A DNA stretch of 64,000 nt from Corynebacterium deserti GIMN1.010 (GCF_001277995.1 NZ_CP009220.1:930001-994000), one strand, 5' to 3'; shown: positions 16,758-25,238, numbered from the stretch's first letter. The notes: a model not told the origin generated them from the sequence alone. Program-made: numbers and translations.

Positions 16758-17642
16758 ATGGATGTCATTCTCAATCAGCTTGTAGCCGGGTTGTCCGTCG
16801 GCTCGGTGCTGCTGCTCGTCGCAGTGGGACTCGCCCTGACGTTCGGCCAAATGGGTGTCATTAATATGGCACACGGCGAATTCATTATGGTCGGCGCCTA
16901 CACTGCGTTCGTCGTGCAGTCGGTTGTGGGTTCCGCCGGGATGTCCCTCTTTATCAGCATTCCGTTGGCATTCATTGTTGGCGGTCTCTTCGGTGTGTTG
17001 CTAGAGCAATTCCTGCTGAGGCACCTCTATCACCGCCCGTTGGATACCTTGCTTGCCACATTTGGTGTCGGCCTGATCCTGCAGCAGTTGGCTCGAAACA
17101 TCTTCGGCGCACCTGCCGTGGATGTACGCGCACCGGAATTCTTGCGCGGCAACGTCGAGATCCTCGGCACCCTTATTCCCACCGCGCGCCTATTTATTCT
17201 CGGCCTGGCGCTCGCGTCGGTGGCAGCGCTGGCGGCGTTCCTCAACAAATCTGCTTGGGGTCGACGCATCCGCGCCGTTGTTCTCAACCGTGACCTCGCC
17301 GAAACCACCGGTATCGATACCCGTGCCACCGACCGCATGACCTTCTTCGTCGGATCCGGTCTCGCTGGCATCGCCGGAGTTGCCATCACCTTGATTGGTG
17401 CCACCGGTCCAACCATTGGCCAAAACTACATTGTCGACGCCTTCCTCGTCGTCGCTGCCGGTGGCATCGGACGCATCAAGGGTGCTGTGATCATGGCGTT
17501 TGTTCTCGGCATCATGCAGGCGTTCGTCGAATACACCACCAGCGCAAGCATCGCGAAGTTCATCGTGCTCATCGCGGTTGTCGCATTCCTGCAGTTCCGT
17601 CCGCAAGGACTCTTCAAAACCCAAACTAGGAGCCTCGTATGA
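16758..17642 (+). CDS. urtB: Urea ABC transporter permease UrtB
   Basis: Encodes 294 residues of a LivH-type permease with about eight membrane segments, starting directly with a hydrophobic helix (GSVLLLVAVGLALTFG). It forms the membrane channel with UrtC. The stop overlaps the urtC start by 4 nt (ATGA), which implies translational coupling. The symbol follows from position in a complete urtABCDE cluster and the similarity of all five products. Confidence 0.92.
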   Translation: MDVILNQLVAGLSVGSVLLLVAVGLALTFGQMGVINMAHGEFIMVGAYTAFVVQSVVGSAGMSLFISIPLAFIVGGLFGVLLEQFLLRHLYHRPLDTLLATFGVGLILQQLARNIFGAPAVDVRAPEFLRGNVEILGTLIPTARLFILGLALASVAALAAFLNKSAWGRRIRAVVLNRDLAETTGIDTRATDRMTFFVGSGLAGIAGVAITLIGATGPTIGQNYIVDAFLVVAAGGIGRIKGAVIMAFVLGIMQAFVEYTTSASIAKFIVLIAVVAFLQFRPQGLFKTQTRSLV

Positions 17643-18769
17643 GTACCCCAACGAAGCAGCCTGTACAGCCAGCCTTAAAGGAATCCACCCCGCAAAAGGT
17701 AAAGAAGCAGCGGTTAAGCGTCGTCAATGCCCCAACGCTGCGCACTGCAGTGTTGGGCCTGGCAGCCCTTGCTGCTGTGCTCCTGGCCGCGCCACTGTTC
17801 CTGTCGACATTCCAACTCACTCTCATGGCCCGCCTGGTGTGCTACGCGATCGTCGCGGTCGGCATCGGCATCGCATGGGGACGCGGCGGCATGCTAACCC
17901 TAGGCCAGGGCGTATTCTTCGGAATCGGCGCGTACATCATGGCGATGCACATGCTTTACAGCGATTCAATCCTGTTCGGCGGAGCAGCAGTGCCGCAGTG
18001 GTGGGCAATTTTTGCTAACCCAGTTGTCGCACTTCTTGCCGTCATCGCATTGCCGGGACTTGTCGCATTCATTCTCGGTTTCTCCATCTTCAAGCGACGC
18101 ATCAAAGGCGCGTACTTTGCCATCGTGAATCAAGCTCTCGCCGCAGCAGTAGTTGTGTTGCTGGTGGGACAACAAGACTCCCTAGGAGGCTCCAATGGTC
18201 TATCCGGCTTCAGGTCATTTATGGGGTTCGCTGTCTACGACCCCATCAACCGCATCATGTTCTACTTCACGGCCGTCGGAGTCCTTCTGGCTCTGGTTGT
18301 TTTCTCATACTGGCTCATGCGCAGCCGCTATGGAGAACTCCTCGTGGCCACACGCGACGCCGAAGAGCGTGTCCGATTCCTAGGCTATGACCCTGCGATG
18401 GTGAAAACTGTCGCCTACGTTGTCGCAGCAATGATCGCCGGAATCGCAGGCGCCCTGTTCGTGCCGATCGTGGGAATCATCTCACCAGCGGAAATTGGCG
18501 TTGTTCCCTCGATCGTTTTCGTGATCGCCGTTGCCGCTGGTGGTCGAGCTTCTCTCTTCGGTCCCATCGTCGGTGCCCTGGTTCTGGGCTGGGTGGAATC
18601 CACCCTTGCACAGTCCTTCCCGAGTATGTGGTCCTACTTCCAGGGAGCGATCCTAGTGGCGGTGATTGTGTTGCTGCCAGGCGGAATTGCATCGCTCAAG
18701 ATAGGTAAGCAAGGCAAGCTGGGCAAATTTCGTCGGGCCACCCACAAGACGCAGGAGGCAACCTCATGA
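17639..18769 (+). CDS. urtC: Urea ABC transporter permease UrtC
   Basis: Encodes 376 residues of a LivM-type permease. A basic N-terminal tail of about 40 residues precedes roughly ten membrane segments. The signature RDAEERVRFLGYDP lies in the cytoplasmic loop that contacts the ATPases. It partners UrtB. The stop overlaps urtD by 4 nt. Confidence 0.92.
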   Translation: MSTPTKQPVQPALKESTPQKVKKQRLSVVNAPTLRTAVLGLAALAAVLLAAPLFLSTFQLTLMARLVCYAIVAVGIGIAWGRGGMLTLGQGVFFGIGAYIMAMHMLYSDSILFGGAAVPQWWAIFANPVVALLAVIALPGLVAFILGFSIFKRRIKGAYFAIVNQALAAAVVVLLVGQQDSLGGSNGLSGFRSFMGFAVYDPINRIMFYFTAVGVLLALVVFSYWLMRSRYGELLVATRDAEERVRFLGYDPAMVKTVAYVVAAMIAGIAGALFVPIVGIISPAEIGVVPSIVFVIAVAAGGRASLFGPIVGALVLGWVESTLAQSFPSMWSYFQGAILVAVIVLLPGGIASLKIGKQGKLGKFRRATHKTQEATS

Positions 18770-19521
18770 GCCTTGACATTAAAGATCTTAAAGTCGCGTT
18801 CGGTTCCTTCATCGCGGTGAATTCAGTTTCCTTTCAGGTTTCCACCGGCGATGTGCACTTCCTCATCGGTGCAAACGGCGCCGGCAAGACCACCTGCATC
18901 GATGCGATTAGTGGACTGGCGCCGGGGCAGGGATCGGTGAAACTTGATGACAAGGAGATTTTGGGCACGCCGGTCCACCGCATTGCTCGAATGGGAGTGG
19001 GGCGGACGTTCCAGACAGCGAGCGTGTTTGAAGAGCTCTCCGTGCTGCAAAATCTCGACATTGCGTGCGGCATCCACCGTCCGCTGCGGGCACTTTTTGG
19101 GGTAAGGCATCGCATTGACCCGCGCATCCAACAGGCGCTCGAGGTTACTGGCCTCACCGAGCTTTTTGAGGCCCAGGCCGGAACTCTGTCGCATGGTCAG
19201 AAGCAGTGGCTGGAAATTGCGATGCTTCTGGTACAAGATGCCCGGGTGCTCATGCTGGATGAGCCGGTGGCGGGCATGAGTGAAGAAGAGCGCGTCGCTA
19301 CGGGGCAGCTGCTGAAGAAGGTTGCGCGGGATCGCATCGTGTTGGTGGTGGAGCATGACATGGAATTTATGCGTCGTTTTGCTACACGCGTCACGGTGAT
19401 GAACCGCGGCGAGATCTTGTGCGAGGGATCCGTTGACGACATTCAAGCAAACCCGGACGTGCAGTCGATCTACCTAGGCACCGCAAGCGCCGCAGGCCCT
19501 GCAACAACTGAAGGACACTAA
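18766..19521 (+). CDS. urtD: Urea ABC transporter ATPase UrtD
   Basis: Encodes 251 residues of a LivG-type ATPase. Walker A GANGAGKTT is near residues 35-43, the signature LSHGQKQ near 141 and Walker B VLMLDEP near 161. The signature differs from the usual LSGGQ by one residue (His for Gly), a common UrtD variant. It energises uptake with UrtE. The gap to urtE is 2 nt. Confidence 0.92.
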   Translation: MSLDIKDLKVAFGSFIAVNSVSFQVSTGDVHFLIGANGAGKTTCIDAISGLAPGQGSVKLDDKEILGTPVHRIARMGVGRTFQTASVFEELSVLQNLDIACGIHRPLRALFGVRHRIDPRIQQALEVTGLTELFEAQAGTLSHGQKQWLEIAMLLVQDARVLMLDEPVAGMSEEERVATGQLLKKVARDRIVLVVEHDMEFMRRFATRVTVMNRGEILCEGSVDDIQANPDVQSIYLGTASAAGPATTEGH

Positions 19522-19523
19522 TC

Positions 19524-20225
19524 ATGCTTGAACTTTCTAATATTCGCGCAGGCTATGGCCGCACCGAGGTGTTGCACGGTCTGTCGATCACGGCGGAAGA
19601 CTCAGGAATTCTCTCCATTCTTGGCCATAATGGTGCTGGTAAGTCCACGTTGTTGCGTGCCGCGGTGGGGCTGATCAAGCCAACGTCAGGAACTGTGACG
19701 CTGCATGGGCATGATGTCACCACCATGTCGCCGCATGATCGCGTGCGTCGCGGGATGGCGTATGTCCCGCAGGGCCAGCAGTCGTTTACTCAGCTCAGCT
19801 GCATGGAAAATTTGCAGGTGGTCGCTGATCTTCAAGGTAAGGCGGGGCGCGGGAGAATCGATGAGGCGCTCGATCGTTTCCCGGCACTCACGCAGGTGCT
19901 TGATCGCCAGGCTGGTCTGTTGTCTGGCGGGCAGCGGCAGCAACTGGCGATCGCTAGGGCGCTGATTACAGCACCCAAGATGCTGCTTCTCGACGAACCG
20001 ACGGAGGGCATCCAACCTTCAGTCGTCGCGGAGATTCAGCAGACCATTATGGATTTAGCTCGCGACGGCATGAGCATTGTGCTGGTGGAGCAGAACATGG
20101 GATTCGCGCTGGAAGCTGCCACCGAGTACGCGATTGTCTCGCGCGGCCAGGTTGTGGAGACCGGCGCGGGTATTGAGTCCACTGCGGAGAAGCAGTCGAA
20201 GGTCCGCGAATCCCTGGCCCTGTAG
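19524..20225 (+). CDS. urtE: Urea ABC transporter ATPase UrtE
   Basis: Encodes 233 residues of a LivF-type ATPase with Walker A GHNGAGKST, signature LSGGQRQ and Walker B MLLLDEP, all intact. It completes the transporter. The stop codon directly abuts the stop of the convergent pth gene, so the operon's transcript must end inside pth coding DNA, where a 13-bp inverted repeat is present (20238-20282). Confidence 0.92.
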   Translation: MLELSNIRAGYGRTEVLHGLSITAEDSGILSILGHNGAGKSTLLRAAVGLIKPTSGTVTLHGHDVTTMSPHDRVRRGMAYVPQGQQSFTQLSCMENLQVVADLQGKAGRGRIDEALDRFPALTQVLDRQAGLLSGGQRQQLAIARALITAPKMLLLDEPTEGIQPSVVAEIQQTIMDLARDGMSIVLVEQNMGFALEAATEYAIVSRGQVVETGAGIESTAEKQSKVRESLAL

Positions 20226-20834
20226 TTAGCGCCCGTGAATCTCATTCTGTGCTGCAGCTAGCCCCTTGGACAGAATGAGATTTACTGCTTCGGCGGCGAG
20301 TTCTATGCCCGGCTGCCCGTCGGAGACAGGTTCCAACACGTACTCGGGGACGGGTTGGCCTGCGGGTGGTCGGGAAATTCCGATGCGTACGCGCAGGTAG
20401 TCGCGGGTGCCAAGTTCGTGGGTGAGTGATTTCAGGCCGTTGTGGCCGTTTTCGTTGCCACCCTTTTTTACGCGCACTGTTCCGGCGGGGAGGTCGAGTT
20501 CGTCATGGATGACGATGATGCGCTCTGGCGGGATGCCCAAAGTCTCAGCAAGTGGTGCAACACCCTGGCCGGATTGGTTCATGAAGGTGGTTGATCGCAC
20601 TGCGAGGGCCTCGGGGGTTAGCTGGGTTGCTTCGGCCTTGTAGCCCGCTAGGGGAGCAAGGGGCGGGTGTGGGGTGGCGTCGATAAGCAAATCTACGCAC
20701 ATGTAGCCGACGTTGTGGCGGGTGGCTGCGTATTTGGCGCCGGGGTTGCCGAGGCCGACGACGAGCCAGGTGGCGTCTGGCAGGGTGGCTTGTTTGGGGG
20801 CGAACAGGGTTTTAAAGCGCGTCATGAAACTCAC
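20226..20834 (-). CDS. pth: Peptidyl-tRNA hydrolase (first of two paralogues)
   Basis: Encodes 202 residues of Pth, which frees tRNA from peptidyl-tRNA dropped by ribosomes. The N-terminal VVGLGNPGAKYAATRHNVGY holds the catalytic His and the Asn of the family, and IIVIHDELDLPAG holds the catalytic Asp. The start is a GTG at 20834, with TAGACT 6 nt upstream, which suggests a leaderless mRNA. A second Pth gene lies about 3 kb away beside rplY. Having two full Pth copies is unusual outside this group; either could be the main enzyme. Confidence 0.93.
   Translation of the reverse strand: MSFMTRFKTLFAPKQATLPDATWLVVGLGNPGAKYAATRHNVGYMCVDLLIDATPHPPLAPLAGYKAEATQLTPEALAVRSTTFMNQSGQGVAPLAETLGIPPERIIVIHDELDLPAGTVRVKKGGNENGHNGLKSLTHELGTRDYLRVRIGISRPPAGQPVPEYVLEPVSDGQPGIELAAEAVNLILSKGLAAAQNEIHGR
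20238..20282. terminator. 13-bp inverted repeat inside the 3' end of pth, likely urt operon terminator
   Basis: AATCTCATTCTGT (20238-20250) and ACAGAATGAGATT (20270-20282) are perfect complements with a 19-nt loop. They lie 13-57 nt after the urtE stop. The T-run after it is weak, so Rho or transcription collision may help. Confidence 0.6.
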
Positions 20835-20840
20835 CGGTTA

Positions 20841-20854
20841 AGTCTATCTAGGAT
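20841..20854. promoter_or_regulatory. Back-to-back -10 elements of a divergent leaderless pair
   Basis: AGTCTA at 20841-20846 is TAGACT on the minus strand, 6 nt before the pth GTG. TAGGAT at 20849-20854 is 6 nt before the plus-strand ATG at 20861. Only 2 bp separate the two -10 hexamers, and the gap between start codons is 26 bp. Confidence 0.55.
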
Positions 20855-20860
20855 GGACGC

Positions 20861-21886
20861 ATGAGTATTCTTGAGAGGCTAGAGATTCCTGTCATTGTCG
20901 CGCCGATGGCGGGCGGACCATCGACGCCGGCGCTGGTCAACGCGGCAGCGAGTGCCGGGACCATGGGCTTTTTGGCGGGCGGTGTCATGCCTGTGGCGCA
21001 GCTTATCGATGAATTAACCCAGGTGAACAGGCCTTTTGGTGTAAACCTTTTCCGCCCGCAAAGTGAATCACCTGCCCCAAACGACATTCAAACTCTCGCC
21101 GAGATTCTTGCTCCCAGCTTTGCTGCCTACTCTTTGCCTCAGCCTGCAGTGCCTGAACCGGACCTCAGTAACGGCTGGTCGCAGAAGTTCGCCGCCGTAT
21201 TAGACGCGCGCCCTGAGGTCGTGTCGTGCACGTTTGGTATCTTCAGCGATGAGGAGTTTGCCCAGCTCAAAGTAGCCGGGATTGAGGCGTGGGTGACAGT
21301 GACCAACCCCGAAGACGCCCTGCATGCCCAAGCTCGTGGCGCCGACGCCCTGGTGGTGCAAGGCCCGGAAGCTGGCGGGCACCGTTCGACGTGGACGATT
21401 ACGGAAACCCCTGATGAGCGTGACCTTTTAACTCTGCTTGCCGCGGTGCGCAAGGCCGGTGTCACCCTGCCTCTTATCGCCGCCGGTGGGCTTAGCGACG
21501 CCCGCGATGTGTCAGAAGTGCTAGCTGCCGGGGCAAGTGCGGCCTCGTGCGGCACGGCCTTTTTGCTTTGCGACGAATCCGGCACCTCTTCCCTCAACCG
21601 CGATATCCTCGACGCCGCCCCCGCGCTGGGCTTGGAGTCAGTTTCCTCCCGCGCCTTTTCTGGTCGTTTTGCTAGGGGAGTGGAGACTGCTTTTAGCCGC
21701 GCGCACGAGGGGTTACCCCCGTTGTATCCATACCTCAGTCCAATGATCACATCTTTGCGGGCGGTGGCAGGTAACGCGGGGAACTGGGATTACGCCTACT
21801 GCCTGGCCGGAAGCGGTATGGAATCGATTGCAAGAGGCCCTGCAAAACAAATACTTGAATCCTTAAAACCTTCCGCATTGGGCTAA
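20861..21886 (+). CDS. Nitronate monooxygenase-like flavoprotein (2-nitropropane dioxygenase family)
   Basis: Encodes 341 residues of a TIM-barrel FMN enzyme. The N-terminal IPVIVAPMAGGPSTPALV is the family signature, GPEAGGHRS holds the catalytic His segment, and GGLSDARDVSEVLAAGASA is the FMN-phosphate site. Members oxidise toxic alkyl nitronates such as propionate 3-nitronate; some relatives act as enoyl-ACP reductases (FabK), so the substrate is inferred. Its start is leaderless in appearance and shares a compressed promoter with pth. Confidence 0.82.
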   Translation: MSILERLEIPVIVAPMAGGPSTPALVNAAASAGTMGFLAGGVMPVAQLIDELTQVNRPFGVNLFRPQSESPAPNDIQTLAEILAPSFAAYSLPQPAVPEPDLSNGWSQKFAAVLDARPEVVSCTFGIFSDEEFAQLKVAGIEAWVTVTNPEDALHAQARGADALVVQGPEAGGHRSTWTITETPDERDLLTLLAAVRKAGVTLPLIAAGGLSDARDVSEVLAAGASAASCGTAFLLCDESGTSSLNRDILDAAPALGLESVSSRAFSGRFARGVETAFSRAHEGLPPLYPYLSPMITSLRAVAGNAGNWDYAYCLAGSGMESIARGPAKQILESLKPSALG

Positions 21887-21955
21887 AGTTGGGGGGAGTG
21901 TTTTGACTCTAATCGCACGCCATACCCCGTATGCCTTACGCAGAAGGACTTTTAC

Positions 21956-23398
21956 ATGACGCACAACCACAAGGACTGGAACGATCGCATTGCTGTCGCG
22001 GAGGAAATGGTGCCCCTCATCGGGCGTCTGCACCGCAACAACAACGTCGTGGTTTCTGTATTCGGTCGACTCCTTGTGAACGCCTCAGACATCGACATCA
22101 TCAAGTCTCACCGCTACGCCCGCCACATCATATCCAAGGAACTTCCACTGGAAAGCTCCTTGGATATTTTGCGCGAGCTGGTCAACCTGAACCTTGGAAC
22201 CGCGTCGATCGATCTCGGACAGCTGGCTAACAACTTCGAGCAATCAGAGGGCACCGATCTGCGCGCCTTCCTCGAAGAATCCCTCGCACCCATCATTGGT
22301 GTGGAATCTGACAGTAAGCACACCGACATCGTGCTCTACGGATTCGGCCGCATCGGCCGTCTTTTGGCCCGCATCCTCGTGTCCCGCGAAGCTCTCTACG
22401 GTGGCGCCCGCCTGCGTGCGATCGTTGTCCGCAAGAACGGCGACGACGACCTCACCAAGCGCGCATCCCTGCTTCGCCGCGATTCCGTCCACGGTGCTTT
22501 CGATGGCACCATCACCACCGACTATGACAACAACATCATCTGGGCCAACGGCACCCCTATCCAGGTGATTTACTCCAACGACCCCGCCACCGTGGATTAC
22601 ACCGACTACGGAATTAACGACGCCGTGGTTGTTGACAACACCGGTCGTTGGCGCGATCGTGACGGCCTCTCCCAGCACCTGCAGTCTAAGGGCGTTGCCC
22701 GCGTTGTGCTCACCGCGCCGGGTAAGGGCGATCTGAAGAACATCGTCTACGGCATTAACCACACCGACATCACCGCAGATGATCAGATCGTGTCCGCTGC
22801 ATCCTGCACCACCAACGCGATCACCCCTGTGCTCAAGGTGATCAATGACCGCTACGGTGTCGAATTCGGTCATGTGGAAACCGTCCACTCCTTCACCAAT
22901 GACCAGAACCTCATCGACAACTTCCACAAGGGCTCCCGCCGTGGTCGCGCTGCTGGCCTCAACATGGTGCTCACCGAAACTGGCGCGGCAAAGGCCGTGG
23001 CCAAGGCTCTTCCTGAGCTCGAAGGAAAGCTCACCGGCAACGCCATCCGCGTCCCCACCCCAGACGTCTCCATGGCGGTACTCAACCTCACCCTCTCGAA
23101 GGAAGTTGAGCGCGACGAGGTCAATGAATTCCTCCGCCGCGTGTCCCTTCACTCCGATCTGCGCCAGCAAATCGACTGGATCCGCTCCCCAGAGGTGGTC
23201 TCGACTGATTTTGTGGGCACCACCCACGCAGGCATCGTCGACGGTCTTGCCACCATTGCTACCGGCCGCCACCTCGTCCTGTACGTCTGGTATGACAATG
23301 AGTTTGGCTACTCCAACCAGGTGATCCGCATCGTCGAGGAGATCGCTGGCGTGCGCCCCAAGGTATACCCAGAGCGCAAAGAGGCAGTGGAGCTCTAG
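21956..23398 (+). CDS. gapB: Glyceraldehyde-3-phosphate dehydrogenase, GapB/GapX type
   Basis: Encodes 480 residues. The NAD(P)-binding start LYGFGRIGR does not appear until about residue 125, and the catalytic Cys lies in SAASCTTNAITP near residue 284. The normal GAPDH (about 335 residues) therefore follows an extra N-terminal domain of some 120 residues that is helical and charged. In C. glutamicum this second GAPDH prefers NADP and serves gluconeogenesis. AAGGAC lies 6 nt before the ATG. A small Cys-rich gene follows after 61 nt. Confidence 0.92.
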   Translation: MTHNHKDWNDRIAVAEEMVPLIGRLHRNNNVVVSVFGRLLVNASDIDIIKSHRYARHIISKELPLESSLDILRELVNLNLGTASIDLGQLANNFEQSEGTDLRAFLEESLAPIIGVESDSKHTDIVLYGFGRIGRLLARILVSREALYGGARLRAIVVRKNGDDDLTKRASLLRRDSVHGAFDGTITTDYDNNIIWANGTPIQVIYSNDPATVDYTDYGINDAVVVDNTGRWRDRDGLSQHLQSKGVARVVLTAPGKGDLKNIVYGINHTDITADDQIVSAASCTTNAITPVLKVINDRYGVEFGHVETVHSFTNDQNLIDNFHKGSRRGRAAGLNMVLTETGAAKAVAKALPELEGKLTGNAIRVPTPDVSMAVLNLTLSKEVERDEVNEFLRRVSLHSDLRQQIDWIRSPEVVSTDFVGTTHAGIVDGLATIATGRHLVLYVWYDNEFGYSNQVIRIVEEIAGVRPKVYPERKEAVEL

Positions 23399-23459
23399 TT
23401 TTTTAGGTGATTAGCCGGGATGGTAGGTAATCCAATCCTAATCCACTACGCTTAGATGT

Positions 23460-23651
23460 ATGAGTAAGCGTAAAAGCCGGGTGAAAGTCACCCACAACCC
23501 ACTGGGCATGAAAATTAAGGACACGTGCTGTCGCAAAACACCACGCTGTTCCGGATGCCCCGTCGTCTACACGCGCCTGCTCAAGTCAGGCGCGCTAGAA
23601 AACGACGATGCCGACCTACCGCGCCGCCTCAAAGAAGCTCGGCGCAAGTAG
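23460..23651 (+). CDS. Small conserved Cys-rich protein
   Basis: Encodes 63 residues, very basic, with four cysteines in the pattern CC-x5-C-x2-C (residues 23-33), compatible with one metal or Zn-ribbon site. It stops 1 nt before the convergent pth gene. A TACGCT -10-like element 7 nt before the ATG suggests a leaderless start. I do not recognise a named family; size and charge would fit a nucleic-acid or ribosome-associated protein, which is speculation. Confidence 0.7.
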   Translation: MSKRKSRVKVTHNPLGMKIKDTCCRKTPRCSGCPVVYTRLLKSGALENDDADLPRRLKEARRK

Positions 23652-24182
23652 CTAGTTACGCGGGTGCTTTTCGACGAGATCCGCCGCATCTGCTGCCATG
23701 ATCGGAACATCCGCTAGTTCCTGCTTTGAAAACGGCTTCAACACAAAACTGGCGGGATCCATCCTGCCCGGTGGCCTACCAATGCCCACGCTAAGCTTCC
23801 AATAATCCTTGGTGCCCAGCGACTGCGACGTTGATTTTAACCCATTGTGGCCATGGTCCCCGCCACCTTGGCGCAGCTTCACCTGGGCGAAATCCAACTC
23901 CAACTCATCGTGGACAACGATGATGTTCGCAGGCGCAATCTTGAAAAAGTCGCACAACGCCCGAATTGGGGTGCCAGACAGGTTCATAAAGCTCCGGGGC
24001 TTCGCCAAGATCATTCCGGGTAGCTGTGCAATCTCAGTATTTGACTTCTTATGCACACTAAATTGCGCGAAATTTCGGGACGCCAATTCTTCCACGACCT
24101 CAAAACCAATGTTGTGCCGCGTTCCAACATACTTCGGCCCGGGATTGCCTAGGCCAACGACCAAAAGGGGAGAGTCTTTCAC
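23652..24182 (-). CDS. pth: Peptidyl-tRNA hydrolase (second paralogue, rplY-linked)
   Basis: Encodes 176 residues of Pth with LLVVGLGNPGPKYVGTRHNI at the N-terminus and IIVVHDELELDFAQ in the middle, so all catalytic residues are present. I chose the GTG at 24182; a TTG at 24239 would add 19 residues but would place coding sequence inside a strong terminator. The rplY-pth order is widely conserved, which makes this the positionally classical copy. It is shorter than the other Pth by about 25 residues. Confidence 0.92.
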   Translation of the reverse strand: MKDSPLLVVGLGNPGPKYVGTRHNIGFEVVEELASRNFAQFSVHKKSNTEIAQLPGMILAKPRSFMNLSGTPIRALCDFFKIAPANIIVVHDELELDFAQVKLRQGGGDHGHNGLKSTSQSLGTKDYWKLSVGIGRPPGRMDPASFVLKPFSKQELADVPIMAADAADLVEKHPRN

Positions 24183-24214
24183 ATCCCCTATCCAACCATG
24201 AGCTGTGCATAAGC

Positions 24215-24294
24215 AAAAACGAGCCCTCCCCACGACCAAAATGGGAAGCGATGATCGTGCACTGTCATCGCCACCAGGTGGTCGCGGGGAGGGC
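24215..24294 (-). terminator. Large terminator between rplY and pth
   Basis: GCCCTCCCCACGACC (24223-24237) pairs with GGTCGCGGGGAGGGC (24280-24294) with one wobble, and an inner GCGATGA/TCATCGC stem fills the loop. On the minus strand it is followed by TCGTTTTTGC. It should stop most rplY transcripts before pth. Confidence 0.8.
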
Positions 24295-24338
24295 CCGCTA
24301 AGAAAGATGTGAAGGGTAAAAGTCCTTTACGCGGACTA

Positions 24339-24953
24339 CTACTCGGACTCTTCAGCTGCCTCTTCTGCAGCCTCTTCGCCTTCTTCGCCTTCTGCCTCTT
24401 CTTCAACCTCAGGGTAAACAACGTTGACGATGAGTGCCTCAGGATCGTCGACGAGGGTGGTCTCGCCGTCGAGCTCGATGTCACCAGCGGTGATCTGAGC
24501 GCCGAACTCAAGTCCCTCAACGGAAACCTTGTACTCTTCAGGGATGGAGAGAACGTCAGCCTCAACCTTGATGGAGTCGGCATCCTGAACGAACATGGTG
24601 CCTGGAGCTGGCTCGCCCTCGACGATGACAGGAACGTCAACTTCAACCTTTTCGCCGCGCTTGATGGCGAGCAGGTCAACGTGGTCGATGTTGAAGGTCA
24701 GCACGTTCTGGTCGATGTGCTTGACCATGGTGAGGTGCTTCTCGCCCTCGATGTCGAGCTGAAGAACAGCGTTGACGCCGTGGTTACGGACCAGTGCAGC
24801 AAAGCTGCGGTGGTCAACGGTGATGTGCAGGTTGGACTCAACGTCTGCGCCGTAAACAACAGCAGGGATCTGGCCGGCAACGCGTGCGCGACGAGCGGAA
24901 CCCTTGCCGAACTCGGTGCGTACTGCGGCCTCAATGGTTTCGTACTTAGCCAT
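24339..24953 (-). CDS. rplY: 50S ribosomal protein bL25 (CTC form)
   Basis: Encodes 204 residues: an N-terminal L25 domain that binds 5S rRNA (about 1-95), a TL5/CTC C-terminal beta domain (about 100-185) and a very acidic Glu-rich tail. The long form is normal in actinobacteria. A GGAG-type ribosome-binding site precedes the ATG. Its 5' leader contains a 7-bp hairpin (25019-25041). Confidence 0.95.
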   Translation of the reverse strand: MAKYETIEAAVRTEFGKGSARRARVAGQIPAVVYGADVESNLHITVDHRSFAALVRNHGVNAVLQLDIEGEKHLTMVKHIDQNVLTFNIDHVDLLAIKRGEKVEVDVPVIVEGEPAPGTMFVQDADSIKVEADVLSIPEEYKVSVEGLEFGAQITAGDIELDGETTLVDDPEALIVNVVYPEVEEEAEGEEGEEAAEEAAEESE

Positions 24954-25018
24954 AGTGATTTCTCCTCATGGTGTGAAAGGTGGAATCTCGGCCGCGAAAA
25001 TAAAATAAGCCCGCGACC

Positions 25019-25041
25019 GACTCGAATGTCTTGGTCGAGTC
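25019..25041 (-). promoter_or_regulatory. Hairpin in the rplY leader
   Basis: GACTCGA (25019-25025) and TCGAGTC (25035-25041) form a perfect 7-bp stem with a 9-nt loop, 66-88 nt before the rplY start. Ribosomal protein leaders often carry autoregulatory folds; the role here is inferred. Confidence 0.35.
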
Positions 25042-25238
25042 TTCGCAGGCAGCTCACCACCTAAAAAGGGGTGTGCGGGAAAGTCTAGATCGCGTCGATA
25101 ACGGTTACCACGTTTCTGGGGCACCCTCGCCGAGACTAAGAAAGGATAGCACAGGACAGGAGACCACTCCAAAATTGTGTTGGTGGAGAATACTGGGAAC
25201 ATCTTTTACTCAAGCACTTTTAAGGGAGCACCGGAATC

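Noticed and set aside
22244-23272. A 342-codon open frame opposite gapB
   Set aside because: Mirror frame of a highly biased gene; low-complexity product without ribosome-binding site, while gapB is unambiguous.
24183-24239. Longer start for the rplY-linked pth
   Set aside because: It would lie in the 3' arm and T-run of a strong terminator and adds residues before the conserved Pth N-terminus.
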